A stretch of DNA of 64,000 nucleotides from Antiquaquibacter metalliresistens (GTDB taxonomy: Bacteria > Actinomycetota > Actinomycetes > Actinomycetales > Microbacteriaceae). The position numbers and the translations under genes were made by a program. The notes below the pieces were generated by a model. That model saw only the letters and a program-made list of their open reading frames with translations, ran no database searches and was not told the origin of the DNA. This document shows positions 18,060-27,698 of this stretch, in pieces. The stretch covers positions 62,001 to 126,000 of the forward strand of contig NZ_JARGEM010000002.1 of NCBI RefSeq assembly GCF_029211225.1. Direction: 5' to 3'. Position 1 is the stretch's first letter, and each line of letters opens with the position of its first letter.

Positions 18060-19460
18060 TCAGGACGGCGCGCTGGCACCAGCCTGATGTTCTGCGATGA
18101 GCCGGCGGTACCACCGCGCGCTCAGTTTGGGGATCCGCTCCTGGGTGCGGTAGTCCACATAGACGAGACCGAAGCGCTTGCTGTAGCCCTCGGCCCACTC
18201 GAAGTTGTCGAGGAACGACCAGGCGTAGTACCCGCGAAGATCGACGCCCTGCTCGATCGCGTCGGCCGCGGCCGACAGGTAGCCGTCGAGGTACTCGACG
18301 CGCTCGGTGTCGACGACCTCGCCGTTCGGGTCCACGTAGTCGTGGAAGCTCGCCCCGTTCTCGGTGACGTAGAGCGGCAGCGCGGTGAACTCGCGCGCAA
18401 CCCTGGTGAGCACCGCCGTGAGCGAGGCCGGGATGACCGACCAGCCGAACGATGTCGTCGCGGGCTCCGCGGGTCGTTCGCCGACCTGGAACGCTCCCGC
18501 GCCCTCGTCGTGCCAGGCGATCACGCGCTGATAGTGGTTGATGCCGGCGAAGTCCGTCGGCGCCGCGATGATCGCCTCATCGCCGGGCTGCACGACCTGG
18601 CGCAGCCCGAACTCCCCGAGCGTCTCCCACACCGACTCCGAGTAGGCGCCGAGGTAGACGGGGTCGAGGAAGAGCCGGTTGCTGGTGGCGTCGAGCCGAG
18701 CGGCGGCTGCGGCATCCGCCGCCGAATCCGATGCCGCGCGGATGTCGGTGACGATGTTCGTGATGCCCACGCGAACCTCGGGACGCTCGGCACGGATCGC
18801 GGCGACGGCGAGCCCGTGTGCGAGGTTCAGGTGGTGGGCGGCGGCCACGGCATCCCGCGTGTTCGAGCGACCGGGCGCGTGCGCCCCGCTGCCGTAGCCG
18901 AGGAAGGAGCTGCACCAGGGCTCGTTGAGCGTGATCCAGTCCTCGGCCAGGTCACCGAGGGCCGCCACGACCAGGCGGGCGTAGTCGGCGAAGCGGTACG
19001 CGGTCTCCCGTGCCGGCCAGCCGCCGGCATCCTCGAGCGGCTGCGGCAAGTCCCAGTGGTAGAGCGTGACGAGCGGGCGGATGCCGCGGGCCGTCAGCCC
19101 GGCGAGCAGGTCGCGGTAGAACGCCACGGCCTCACCATTGAGCTCGCCGGCGCCGCTCGGCTGCAGCCGCGACCACGACACCGAGAGCCGATAGTCGGTT
19201 GCCCCGAGGTTCGCGAGCAGGTCGAGGTCGGCCTCCCAGCGGTGGAAGTGGTCGCACGCGATGTCACCGGTGTCGCCGTGGTGGCTGAGGCCCGGGGTGT
19301 GCGAAAAGGTGTCCCAGATGCTGGGGCCGCGGCCCCCTTCACGAGCGCCGCCCTCGATCTGGTAGGCGGCGGTGGCCAGGCCCCAGCGGAAGTCGGCGGG
19401 AAAGCGCCGAGCGTCGGTCGCGGTGGAGTCCCACGCTGCGGCAAGGCGGAGGTCGGTCAT
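18060..19460 (-). CDS. Beta-glucosidase, glycoside hydrolase family 1
   Basis: 466 residues, full length for bacterial GH1. FRWGLATAAYQIEGGAREGGRG is the GH1 N-terminal signature, the acid/base glutamate is in TLNEPW (about residue 165), the nucleophile in YVTENGA (about residue 365), and FLDNFEWAEGYSKRFGLVYVDY is the conserved C-terminal sugar-binding stretch. It hydrolyses imported beta-glucosides such as cellobiose in the cytoplasm. It is the first gene of the operon, with the consensus promoter and AT-rich operator region directly upstream. Confidence 0.95.
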   Translation of the reverse strand: MTDLRLAAAWDSTATDARRFPADFRWGLATAAYQIEGGAREGGRGPSIWDTFSHTPGLSHHGDTGDIACDHFHRWEADLDLLANLGATDYRLSVSWSRLQPSGAGELNGEAVAFYRDLLAGLTARGIRPLVTLYHWDLPQPLEDAGGWPARETAYRFADYARLVVAALGDLAEDWITLNEPWCSSFLGYGSGAHAPGRSNTRDAVAAAHHLNLAHGLAVAAIRAERPEVRVGITNIVTDIRAASDSAADAAAAARLDATSNRLFLDPVYLGAYSESVWETLGEFGLRQVVQPGDEAIIAAPTDFAGINHYQRVIAWHDEGAGAFQVGERPAEPATTSFGWSVIPASLTAVLTRVAREFTALPLYVTENGASFHDYVDPNGEVVDTERVEYLDGYLSAAADAIEQGVDLRGYYAWSFLDNFEWAEGYSKRFGLVYVDYRTQERIPKLSARWYRRLIAEHQAGASAPS

Positions 19461-19488
19461 CGTTGATCGTGTGCTCTCGTTCGAATGG

Positions 19489-19531
19489 CTTATTTCAAGT
19501 TTTATAATAACCATTGGCGAAAGCGTGTCAA
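19489..19531 (-). promoter_or_regulatory. Promoter and putative ROK operator of the beta-glucoside operon
   Basis: On the minus strand a perfect TTGACA (19526-19531) is followed 16-18 bases later by an AT-rich -10 box within 19502-19509. The box lies in an AT-rich patch (about 19489-19512), unusual for this genome, in which TTATT at one side mirrors AATAA at the other. ROK repressors of the XylR/NagC type bind AT-rich imperfect palindromes overlapping promoters (family knowledge), so this is the likely control point. It lies 29 bp upstream of the GH1 start. Confidence 0.7.
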
Positions 19532-19703
19532 GCCGGGACCACCGCCGCGAGCGCGTGGGCGAGACTCGTCGGCCGCGCGTTATCGAGACTCGTTTACCCG
19601 CGCGTTCGGGAGCCTCAGTCTGGCGCAGCCTCCCGCCGCCACGCCGGCCGAGTGCGAGCTCCGTGCAGGTGCGGCGCTCCGGGACGTGCCTCGCGGCTCG
19701 CGC

Positions 19704-19907
19704 TCAATAATGCGGCGGCTTGTCGCCCTTGAGCCGTTCGTCGTTCTCGGTGGAGCTGTGGCGAGGCGGCTCGGGCTGCGGCGTCGGGTCCGAGCCCTCG
19801 GGCGGCGTCGTGCGCACGCGTCGACCGCGGCGGCGACCGTCGTCCCGGTGCACGGGCTCGGTCGGCGCGCCCGACGGTCCGTCGGCGTGGCGAGGCGCCT
19901 CAGCCAC
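19704..19907 (-). CDS. Small hydrophilic protein, unknown function
   Basis: 67 residues from a GTG at 19907 that overlaps the last codons of the DUF4011-like gene (8-bp overlap, same strand). It is rich in Arg, Pro, Asp and Glu with no membrane segment and ends in the stretch NDERLKGDKPPHY; a similar DKPPH(W/Y) tail occurs in other small actinobacterial proteins as far as I recall. Overlap with the larger gene suggests coupled translation. Could be spurious, but the composition and ending argue for a real gene. Confidence 0.55.
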   Translation of the reverse strand: MAEAPRHADGPSGAPTEPVHRDDGRRRGRRVRTTPPEGSDPTPQPEPPRHSSTENDERLKGDKPPHY

Positions 19908-22900
19908 GGGGCAGCGCGTCGGCGGGGGTCTGCACGACCGCGATCGGTTCCGTCACCGCCTGCGGCTCGACTCCGAGCATGAGCGCGACCTTGGCGGCGA
20001 CGGCTTCGGGATCGCTGAACAGTTCGAAAGCGTGTACGCGCAGGTAGTGCCATCCGAGTCGCCGCAGCAGTTCGGGCCGCAGGCGCAGCGACTCGCGCAG
20101 GCTCGCGCGGTGCAGCACCGTGTCGGTCTCGATCGCCACGCAGATGCCGCCCCGGGATGCCACCAGCCCGAGCTTGCCGCGATGCCCGAGCGCGACGTGC
20201 ACGCCGCGCAGCTCGAGGCGACGCGCCAGGTCCACGAGCATCGGCTCGCTGTCGTCCGGCACGGGCTCCATCGTCTGGCGGGCATCGACCTCGGCCAGGA
20301 TCTCGGCGAGCGCGACGGCGCCGTGCTGCATGCGACCGTCGTCGAGGTCGGCCGGCTCGAACGAGGTGACGATCACCATGGAGCGGCGCGCCCGCGTCAT
20401 GGCCACCGCGAGCAGACGCTCGCCGCCGGGCTCCCCCAGCGCGCCGAAGTCGGAGAGCACCCGGCCGTGCGGGGTGCGGCCGTAGCCGACCGAGAAGATC
20501 ACGCGGTCGCGGCTCTGGGCCACCGCCTCGTCGATGGTCGAGACGGCGAACGGCTCGGGTGAGTCGCGGATCACGAAGTCGGCGAGCTCCGGGCGGGCGG
20601 CGGCGAGATCGAGCACGGCCTGCATCACGCGGACCGCGTGCTTCGGGCTCGCCGTGATGACCATCAGCGACTCCTGCGGACGGCGCGTGACGTGGTCGAG
20701 CACGAGATCGACCACGCGCTCGACCTCGGCGTCGGGGCTCTCGACCGCGCCGGAGTCTGGGTCGGGCATCCCGGTGCCGTCGGCGACGGTGGAGATCGCG
20801 AGGCTGCCGTGCCCGAGGAAGGTGCCCGCCCAGGGCAGCGACACGATGCGGCCGCCGTAGAAGCGTCGGTTCACGAGCTCCGCGAGGTCCTCGCCGCCGG
20901 GCCGGTAGCTGCGGGTGAGCGTGAGCGTCGGCAGGATCTCGCCGAGCTTGGTGAGCGCCGAGTTCTCGTGCAGTTCGTCCGGGTCGACCGGGGGCTCGGC
21001 GTGATCCGTGCCAGGTTCGGTCGCCGCGATCGTGAACGGTGTCGGCGTCTGCGTCACCGGGTCGCCGACGGCGATGACCTGCTTGGCGCGCCGGATGGCG
21101 CCGATGCTCTCGGCGACGGTCAACGCTCCCGCATCGACGAGCACCACCGTGTCGAAGGGCATGGTGTCCACTATCGCGGGCACCTCGTAGGGCGAGGCCA
21201 GCCACACCGGGGCGACGGTGCGGGAGAGGTGGGGTGCCGCCGACTGCAGGTCCTGGGCGGTGAGCGTCTCGGCAAGCAGGGCGCGCTTGAGGGCGGTCGC
21301 CTCATCCGGCCAGTCGACCAGGCCGATCTTCCAGTTCTCGGCGAGCTGCCAGGTGAGCAACTGCGCGTTGCCCGCGGCGTGCGCCTCGTCGACGAGGCGG
21401 AAGTCGGCCTCGAGGCGATCGAGCACGGAGGTGTTCGCGGCCAGCAGCGCGCGATCGGCTTCGAGCAGCGACTCGAGGGCGGACGTCCACCACGCCTGCT
21501 CGAGCTCCACGGCGACGACCTGCTCGGGCGCGTGGCGTCGCGCGAGGTCTTCGATGAGCGGGTCGAGCTGCAGTTCGCGCAGCGACGAGGTGAGCGCGGT
21601 GCGCTCCTGCAGGTTGTGCAGCACGTCGGATTCGGCGGCGAGCGCGGCGATGCGCTCGACGAGCGCCGGCACGGGCATGCCTGCGAGCTGCTGCTCACGG
21701 GTGACCAGGCCGAGCGGGCCGTCGAGCGCCGCGAGATCCTGCACGAGCGGCTGGAAGAGACGCTCGACCTCGCCGAGACCGACCGGAACCTGGGGGGTCG
21801 CGCCCTCGGCGACATAGCGGTGCCAGAGCACGCGCTGCTGCTGGATGCGCACGAGCGCGCCGTGCAGGTCGCCGACCCGCACACCGGGACGTACGTACTC
21901 CAGCGCGAGCTTCTTCAGACGCCGGCGGTTGCCGCCGGTCATCTCGGGGAAGTCCTTGCGCGGCGCCGTGGCGGCGATCAGCTCGGTGATGGAGCGATCG
22001 AAGACCATGGGCAGGAACTTGTCCAGGCTGTCGCGCAGGTCGACGAGCAGCCGCAGGTAGACGCCGAGCTCGTTGATGGTCTGGAAGCCCCGCATGTGCG
22101 TGCCCGAGATCAGGCGGTTCGCGGCATCCAGCAGCGCGGGCAGCGTGGCGTGCACGCGCTTGGCGAGATCGTGCGCGCGCAGGGCCTCGTCGCCGCCCGA
22201 GAACTGCGCCCCGTACCAGGGCGAGTCGCCCGGGCCGTACTTGAACTCGCCGAGTTCGGCGGCGGCGACCATGAGCTCGGCCGCACGGCTGCGGTCCTGC
22301 GCCAGCCGCTCCACCGAGGCACGGCTCAGCCGCGCCGTCGTCGCGGGCGGGGTGGGCAGCAGGGCGAGCCGACTGAGCTCGGTGACGCAGTCCAGCACCG
22401 AGACGCCGAGCGCCGGGTCTTTGCGTGAGAGCGCACCGCGGTAGTCGAGCAGCACCTTGCGCAGACGCAGGAGCGCGTCATCCACCTCGCCGACATTCGG
22501 CTGCTTGGCCTTCTCGCTTCTCGAGATCGACCGGATCACGTCGCGGCGCAGCGAACGCGGCGAGACCGCGAGCCCCGGCAGGCCGATGTCGGCGAGCCGG
22601 TCGGCGATCGAGAGCAGGGATGCCCGCCGCGGCGAGACGACGAGCACCCGCTTGTTCTGCGAGACCAGGGTGCCGATCGCGTTGACTATCGTCTGCGTGC
22701 CGCCGGTTCCCGGCAGGGTCTTGACCACGAGCGAGTTGCCGGCGGTCACCTGCGCGATCACGTTCTCCTGCTCCGCGTCGGCGTCGAGCAGCAAGCTGTC
22801 GGTCTGCGGGGTGCGCTCGTCGGAGGGCACCGGGTGCACGGGAGCGTAGGACTCCTCCACGGTCCACTTCGCGGAGGCGTTGCCCGCGAGGGCGTCGAGC

Positions 22901-23682
22901 ACGGGGTGGTCGAGCGAGGTCGCGTCCGCGACGAGGGCGGGCGCGACATCCGCGAAGCTCGAGACGACCAGGCGCGGGCTCACGCTGAACCACTCCAGAT
23001 GACTGGTGAGGCCACGGAGGCGGTCGATGACCGGATTGGGCTTGAACGTGCCGTCGTCGTCGGTCAGCGCGACGAACGCCTCGGCGTCGAGCCCGATGCC
23101 GAACTGCTGCCACAGGGCGCTGGCGAACGCGGGGTTGAGGAACGCGGAGCCGCGCAGCTTCACCTCGAAGTCGCGGCCGTGTCGGCGGATCGCCAGCGGT
23201 CGCAGCAACACCGGCGCGCGATACTCGGTGATGCCGTCGCGCCACTGGGCGATGCCGATGCCGAGGTGGATGGCGTCGATGCCGCGGGCGGTCGCGAGCT
23301 CGAGCCCCTTCTGGGCGACCGCACCGGCGGCGACCTTGGCCGCCCGGAGCGCGACGTCGTCGCGGATGAGGTTCGAGAGCAGGGTCGGCTGCCCGGTGAT
23401 GAACTGCGCGAGTCCCCCGGGATGCGTCGTGGAGAGCTCGATGCGGGTGCGGGGCGAATCGACGAAGTGCAGCAGCGGCGAACGGCCGCCGACCGTCTCC
23501 AGTTCCGCGCGCCAGCGGTCGCGCTCCGGCTCGGCCGCATTGCCCGCGGCGACCCCGGGCTCGCCGAGGCTGAGGTCGTGCGGGGCGGTCACCTGGACGT
23601 GGGTCGGCACCGGGGGCTCCTCGAGCTCCTGGTCCTCCGGATCGACCGTGAAGTCGTCGGACGGTCTACTGGCACGCCACAC
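19900..23682 (-). CDS. DUF4011-like SF1 helicase-related protein with altered P-loop
   Basis: 1,260 residues from GTG 23682; the reading frame extends further upstream, but that region is antisense to the divergent gene. An N-terminal DUF4011-type segment (RSPLLHFVDSPRTRIELS, about residue 68) precedes an SF1 (DNA2/UPF1-like) helicase core. Motif I reads PGTGGTQT (about residues 324-331) without the catalytic lysine, motif II reads VLVDAGAL instead of DEA/DES, and motif III reads GDPVTQTP. Motif VI (AMTRARRSMVIVTS) is well preserved. The last ~130 residues resemble a restriction-endonuclease-like fold. Probably a non-hydrolysing or unusual ATPase with a nucleic-acid role; relatives have been linked to defence, but this is inference. 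Confidence 0.8.
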   Translation of the reverse strand: MWRASRPSDDFTVDPEDQELEEPPVPTHVQVTAPHDLSLGEPGVAAGNAAEPERDRWRAELETVGGRSPLLHFVDSPRTRIELSTTHPGGLAQFITGQPTLLSNLIRDDVALRAAKVAAGAVAQKGLELATARGIDAIHLGIGIAQWRDGITEYRAPVLLRPLAIRRHGRDFEVKLRGSAFLNPAFASALWQQFGIGLDAEAFVALTDDDGTFKPNPVIDRLRGLTSHLEWFSVSPRLVVSSFADVAPALVADATSLDHPVLDALAGNASAKWTVEESYAPVHPVPSDERTPQTDSLLLDADAEQENVIAQVTAGNSLVVKTLPGTGGTQTIVNAIGTLVSQNKRVLVVSPRRASLLSIADRLADIGLPGLAVSPRSLRRDVIRSISRSEKAKQPNVGEVDDALLRLRKVLLDYRGALSRKDPALGVSVLDCVTELSRLALLPTPPATTARLSRASVERLAQDRSRAAELMVAAAELGEFKYGPGDSPWYGAQFSGGDEALRAHDLAKRVHATLPALLDAANRLISGTHMRGFQTINELGVYLRLLVDLRDSLDKFLPMVFDRSITELIAATAPRKDFPEMTGGNRRRLKKLALEYVRPGVRVGDLHGALVRIQQQRVLWHRYVAEGATPQVPVGLGEVERLFQPLVQDLAALDGPLGLVTREQQLAGMPVPALVERIAALAAESDVLHNLQERTALTSSLRELQLDPLIEDLARRHAPEQVVAVELEQAWWTSALESLLEADRALLAANTSVLDRLEADFRLVDEAHAAGNAQLLTWQLAENWKIGLVDWPDEATALKRALLAETLTAQDLQSAAPHLSRTVAPVWLASPYEVPAIVDTMPFDTVVLVDAGALTVAESIGAIRRAKQVIAVGDPVTQTPTPFTIAATEPGTDHAEPPVDPDELHENSALTKLGEILPTLTLTRSYRPGGEDLAELVNRRFYGGRIVSLPWAGTFLGHGSLAISTVADGTGMPDPDSGAVESPDAEVERVVDLVLDHVTRRPQESLMVITASPKHAVRVMQAVLDLAAARPELADFVIRDSPEPFAVSTIDEAVAQSRDRVIFSVGYGRTPHGRVLSDFGALGEPGGERLLAVAMTRARRSMVIVTSFEPADLDDGRMQHGAVALAEILAEVDARQTMEPVPDDSEPMLVDLARRLELRGVHVALGHRGKLGLVASRGGICVAIETDTVLHRASLRESLRLRPELLRRLGWHYLRVHAFELFSDPEAVAAKVALMLGVEPQAVTEPIAVVQTPADALPRG

Positions 23683-23758
23683 ACGGCAACTGTAGGTCGC
23701 GCGGGTGTGGAATCCGGGGAGATACTGCGGGTTTTCGCATCCTCGTAGAATTGCCGCC

Positions 23759-25018
23759 ATGGATGGCGCCGAACTGCTGCGCGGCGGTGCCGTCGCGATC
23801 ACGACGCTCGTGGTGCTCGTCGCGGTGCTCGTGATCGGCGGCTTCGTGGTGCTCTTCCGGCGGCGGGGGGATCGCGGCATCCGTGCGTCCGGACCGGCCG
23901 GCATCGAGGCCCTCACCACCCGCGCCGGGGTGCTGCTGGTGCGTCTCGACGACCAACTGCGCGAGGCCGACGAGGAGCTGGGCTTCGCGATCGCGCAGTT
24001 CGGCCCCGATCGCGCCAGGGCGTTCGGCGCGACGCTGTCGCGAGCCCGGGCCGATGTGGCCGAGGCGTTCCGGCTGAAGCAGCGGCTCGACGATGCCTAT
24101 CCCGACAGCGACCGCGAACGGCGCGAATGGACGAACCAGATCATCGTGCTGTGCGAGCGTGCCCAGACCGAGCTCGCGACCCAGGATGCGACGTTCGCCG
24201 CCCTGCGCCGCGATGAGGTCAACGCCAGCACGACCCTGGGCGAACTGCGCTCCGGCATCGCCGCGACACAGGCGCGACTGGAGTCCGCACGCGCGACGCT
24301 CGCCGCCCTGGGCGAGGACTACGCCACCGAGCAGCTGACCGCGGTCGCCGGCAACCCGGACGCTGCCGCCACCGCGCTGACCGAGGCGACCGCCATCGCC
24401 GAAGCCGCAGCGCCGGCGATCTCGGCGACCGGCGTGAACAGCGTCGCCGACGACCTCCACGCGGCGGCACAGGCGGTGCACCGCGCCGACCGACTGCTCG
24501 ATGACGTGGACGCGATGGCACAGGAGCTGCGTGCCGCGAGCGACGCCCTCGCGACGCGACGCGCTGCCGCGCGCACCGACCTCACCGAGGCGAAGGCGCA
24601 GCGCGACGCCGCCCCCGACCCGGAGTCCGCGCGCGCGGTCATCGAGGCGATCGCCGGCGTCGAGGCCGTGCTGAGGAGCGAACGAGCCCGCGACCCGATC
24701 GCGGCGCTCGACGAACTGGGGCGTGCCACCGATGCCCTCGACCTCGCCCTCGCGAGCGCCCGCAACCAGACCCAACGCCTGGCGCACGCGCGCGCCGCCT
24801 ACGAGGGCACGCTCGTGCTCGCCAACAGCCAGATCGCCGCGGCGCGCGCGGTGATCGGCGGTGCCAGCGTCACAGCCCGCACGCGTCTCGCCGAGGCGGA
24901 GCGGCAGCTCGCGCTCGCGCAGGCGGCGACCGACCCCGTCGAGGCGCTCGACACGGTGCGCCGCGCGGTCACCCACGCCCGCGACGCGGAAGACCTCGCG
25001 CGCTACGACGCGCGATAG
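23759..25018 (+). CDS. Membrane-anchored coiled-coil protein (TPM-protein C-terminal type)
   Basis: 419 residues from ATG 23759. A single N-terminal membrane helix (about residues 12-33) is followed by an Arg-rich stop-transfer RRRGDRG and ~380 residues of Ala/Glu/Arg-rich helix with strong coiled-coil character. The stretch TRAGVLLVRLDDQLREADEELGFAIAQFG matches what I recall of the C-terminal half of actinobacterial TPM-domain proteins, but no TPM domain is present here. It diverges from the DUF4011-like gene across 76 bp and its 3' end overlaps the convergent ribokinase gene by 16 bp. Function unknown. Confidence 0.8.
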   Translation: MDGAELLRGGAVAITTLVVLVAVLVIGGFVVLFRRRGDRGIRASGPAGIEALTTRAGVLLVRLDDQLREADEELGFAIAQFGPDRARAFGATLSRARADVAEAFRLKQRLDDAYPDSDRERREWTNQIIVLCERAQTELATQDATFAALRRDEVNASTTLGELRSGIAATQARLESARATLAALGEDYATEQLTAVAGNPDAAATALTEATAIAEAAAPAISATGVNSVADDLHAAAQAVHRADRLLDDVDAMAQELRAASDALATRRAAARTDLTEAKAQRDAAPDPESARAVIEAIAGVEAVLRSERARDPIAALDELGRATDALDLALASARNQTQRLAHARAAYEGTLVLANSQIAAARAVIGGASVTARTRLAEAERQLALAQAATDPVEALDTVRRAVTHARDAEDLARYDAR

Positions 25019-25878
25019 ACCGCGTCGACCTCGGCCGCGCTCGGAATCGAGCTCGTCGCTCCGACCCGTGACACGGTGATGGATGCCGCGGCCACCGCCC
25101 AGGCGATCGCCCCCTCGAGCGCCGCCCCCGCCGCGAGCCTCGCCACGAGGGCGCCGACGAAGGTGTCCCCCGCCGCGGTCGTGTCGACGACGTCGACGCG
25201 ACGCGCCGGCAGGCTGCCGGCGAGCACGCCGTCGATCGCCCACCGCACGCCGTCGCCGCCGAGGGTCTCGATCACCAGCGGCACCCCGATGGCCTCGAAC
25301 CCGCCGAGCTCGGCGATCTCGAGCTCGTTGCCGACGAGCATGGACACCCCGTCGGGCACCGTGCCGCCCAGGGCTGCGACCGGTGCCGGCGTCAGCACCG
25401 CGTAGGCGCCCTCGGCGATCGCCGCCGCGATGAGTTCCAGCGGCACCTCGCACTGCAGCACCAGATACGCGGACTCCCGAACCGCTGCCGCTCGCTGCGG
25501 CGACAGGCTCGTGGCCGAGGCGTTCGCTCCCGGCACCACCACGATCGTGTTCTCGCCGTCGTCGGCGACCTGGATGTGGGCGGTGCCGGTCGGTACGGTC
25601 GCGGTCGCGAGGTGCTCGGTGCCGATGCCCTCCGCGGTGGCAAGCGCTCGCAGCTGGGAGCCGAAGGCGTCGTCGCCGACCACGCCGATCATCCGCACCC
25701 GCGCGCCCGCCCGCGCGGCGGCGACCGCCTGATTGAGGCCCTTGCCCCCCGGGATCGTCTCGAAGCTGCGCCCGGCGATCGTCTCGCCGGGTCGCGGAAA
25801 GCGCTCGACGGCGACGACGAGGTCCATGTTGAGGCTGCCGAGCACGGTGACGGCGCCGGTGGGGAACGCGGGAGGCAT
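25003..25878 (-). CDS. rbsK: Ribokinase (PfkB family)
   Basis: 291 residues. GSLNMDLVVAVERFPRPGETI and GGKGLNQAVAAARAGARVRMIGVVGDDAFG are the N-terminal PfkB/ribokinase signature; VVDTTAAGDTFVGALVARLA is the C-terminal signature with the catalytic base Asp. It phosphorylates ribose (or a related sugar or nucleoside) with ATP in the cytoplasm. No ribose transporter gene is adjacent, so it may serve nucleoside salvage; substrate specificity is inferred. Its 3' end overlaps the convergent coiled-coil gene by 16 bp. Confidence 0.92.
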   Translation of the reverse strand: MPPAFPTGAVTVLGSLNMDLVVAVERFPRPGETIAGRSFETIPGGKGLNQAVAAARAGARVRMIGVVGDDAFGSQLRALATAEGIGTEHLATATVPTGTAHIQVADDGENTIVVVPGANASATSLSPQRAAAVRESAYLVLQCEVPLELIAAAIAEGAYAVLTPAPVAALGGTVPDGVSMLVGNELEIAELGGFEAIGVPLVIETLGGDGVRWAIDGVLAGSLPARRVDVVDTTAAGDTFVGALVARLAAGAALEGAIAWAVAAASITVSRVGATSSIPSAAEVDAVYRAS

Positions 25879-25925
25879 GACGCCCAGCGTAAGGGCGCTC
25901 AGACCGTGCCGGACATCCCTTTCGT

Positions 25926-27254
25926 TCAGGCGGAGTGACGCCCGCGACGTGCTCGCACGGCGATCACGAGGCACAGCGCGCCCACGGCGAGCGCGCCGAG
26001 GCCGAGGCCGAGGTACGGGCCGACGTCGACACCCGTCGCGGCCAGCGCGCGGATCGTGATCGCCGAGGTCGCGACGTTGCCGGAGGAGACTCCGGTCGCC
26101 ACGATCGTGTGCGCACCGAGCGCGAGGCTCGCGGGGGGCGTGAAGCTCAGCGTCGCCACGCCGCTGCCGTCCGCCACCGCATAGCCGAGGAAGGTGGGCG
26201 TCGAGTAGGCGGTGAAGCCGACGAGCTCGCCCGGCTCCATACCGGTCGCGACCGCCTCGACGGTGCTGCTCGGGCTCACGCTGGCCGCGCTGAGATCCAG
26301 CGCGGTGCCGGTGCTGGGTGCCGGCGGCGTGGCGGGCGTCTGCGGCGGGGTCGCGGGGATCTGGTTGTAGGTCTTGTAGCTCACGTCGGTGATCAGGAAG
26401 CCCTTCCCCTTCAGCGCCGCGAGCTGCGGGCCGGTGGGGTCGGTGCCGTTGATGAGTCCCGCGTAGGAACCCGGCGCCATCGCCGTGGCCCGGTTGGCGC
26501 GGAACAGCAGAGCCGCGCTCCAGTAGCTGCCGGCGGGCGAGGAGACCGCGTCGTGATATCCCTCGTAGGTGGCGCCGGTCAGCGCGGGCGTCGTGGCGCC
26601 ATCCACGTAGAGGTCGATGACATCCGGGCCGTCGGTGACATAGGTGGTGACGATGCGCACGGTGTGCGGAACCGTCAGATCGAAGTACTCGGAGTATTGG
26701 GTGGTCCAGTCCGCGTCCCCGGGCGCAATGCCCGCCATGAGGAACTGCAGCCCGTCCGGCGTGTGCAGGAAGCCGACCGGGCCGCCGCCGCGGCCTCCGT
26801 CGCCGTTGTCGAGCGCGACCGAGACCGAGAGCCGCTCCTGATATGCACCGGTTGCTGAGGCGAGCCGGAACGTGGTCTCGAAGGTGTTGTTGACCGGGTT
26901 GCCGGTCGCGCCCGCGATCGGCTCCCCCGCCGGCTCGATCACCGGACTGATGAGCTGCTTGATGTTGCCGTACTGACCGAGCACGGAGACCCAGTTGCTG
27001 AAGCGCAGACTCGTGCCCGCCGAGTCGAGACCAGAGGTGAAGGCCGAGTTGTCGACGATGCCCCAGTCGTAGCTCGTCGTGCTGAAGCCCGCCCAGCCGT
27101 GCTGGCCGGCCGGTGCATAGGCCTGCGTCGCGTCGTAGTCCGCGAAGTCGATGGTCGTGGCATCCTCGGCGTGCACCGCCGAACTGGTGACGACCACGCC
27201 GGCCAGGGCGAGCACCGCGAGCGCGGCGAGTCGAACGGGGGTTGTTGCGGGCAT
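25926..27254 (-). CDS. Secreted surface protein with LAATG sorting signal
   Basis: 442 residues. A signal peptide (about residues 1-29) leads to a ~270-residue beta-rich, Gly/Ser/Thr-rich domain that looks lectin/concanavalin-like in composition, a Pro/Thr linker (TPPQTPATPPAPST) and an Ig-like repeat. The C terminus LAATGVDVGPY followed by a membrane helix and RARRGRHSA is a sorting signal; LAxTG is the class E sortase preference of high-GC actinobacteria. It should be anchored to the cell wall. Ligand unknown. It is a single gene on the minus strand. Confidence 0.82.
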   Translation of the reverse strand: MPATTPVRLAALAVLALAGVVVTSSAVHAEDATTIDFADYDATQAYAPAGQHGWAGFSTTSYDWGIVDNSAFTSGLDSAGTSLRFSNWVSVLGQYGNIKQLISPVIEPAGEPIAGATGNPVNNTFETTFRLASATGAYQERLSVSVALDNGDGGRGGGPVGFLHTPDGLQFLMAGIAPGDADWTTQYSEYFDLTVPHTVRIVTTYVTDGPDVIDLYVDGATTPALTGATYEGYHDAVSSPAGSYWSAALLFRANRATAMAPGSYAGLINGTDPTGPQLAALKGKGFLITDVSYKTYNQIPATPPQTPATPPAPSTGTALDLSAASVSPSSTVEAVATGMEPGELVGFTAYSTPTFLGYAVADGSGVATLSFTPPASLALGAHTIVATGVSSGNVATSAITIRALAATGVDVGPYLGLGLGALAVGALCLVIAVRARRGRHSA

Positions 27255-27493
27255 GCGGGCACCTCGGGTTCAGTCGGGCGGCGGTGGAGGGACCACCGTC
27301 GCCTCACCGTACGGACGCATCATCCCCAGGTCACCGTGAACGAGTGATTCTCACCCGCACGTTCACCCGTGCGCCGCCGCGGCCGCACGACGGAGCCCGA
27401 CGGACCAAGGTCCCATGCCAGCGAATACCCACATGGGTATGTTGAAGGCGATCGATGGCGTCCGGCTCCCGCTCCCACGCGATTGGACCCAGC

Positions 27494-27637
27494 ATGGACA
27501 CCGGTCAGACCCTCATCGACGCCGCACCGCTGCCCAATGCGCGCGAGCTGCGCCGTCGCCGCAACCTCGTCGTGCAGTTCTTCCACTTCCTGTCACTGAA
27601 CTGGAACATGTACCGGCTGGCGAAGCGGCACCACTAG
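27494..27637 (+). CDS. Small basic protein, unknown function
   Basis: 47 residues from ATG 27494. The C-terminal part RRRRNLVVQFFHFLSLNWNMYRLAKRHH combines a basic cluster with an amphipathic, aromatic-rich helix, suggesting membrane-surface association; similar short proteins ending in RLAKRHH occur in related genomes as far as I recall. It lies alone in the ~440-bp gap between the surface protein and the AraC regulator genes. No clear ribosome-binding site. Confidence 0.5.
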   Translation: MDTGQTLIDAAPLPNARELRRRRNLVVQFFHFLSLNWNMYRLAKRHH

Positions 27638-27698
27638 GGGTCACTTGACCGCGCCGAGCGCTCACCCTGCAGGTGCGCTGGAGCGTACCCTGAGGCCC

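Noticed and set aside
27430-27445. Short near-palindrome ACCCA-CA-TGGGT before the 47-residue gene
   Set aside because: Only five paired bases per side and no matching regulator nearby; likely chance.
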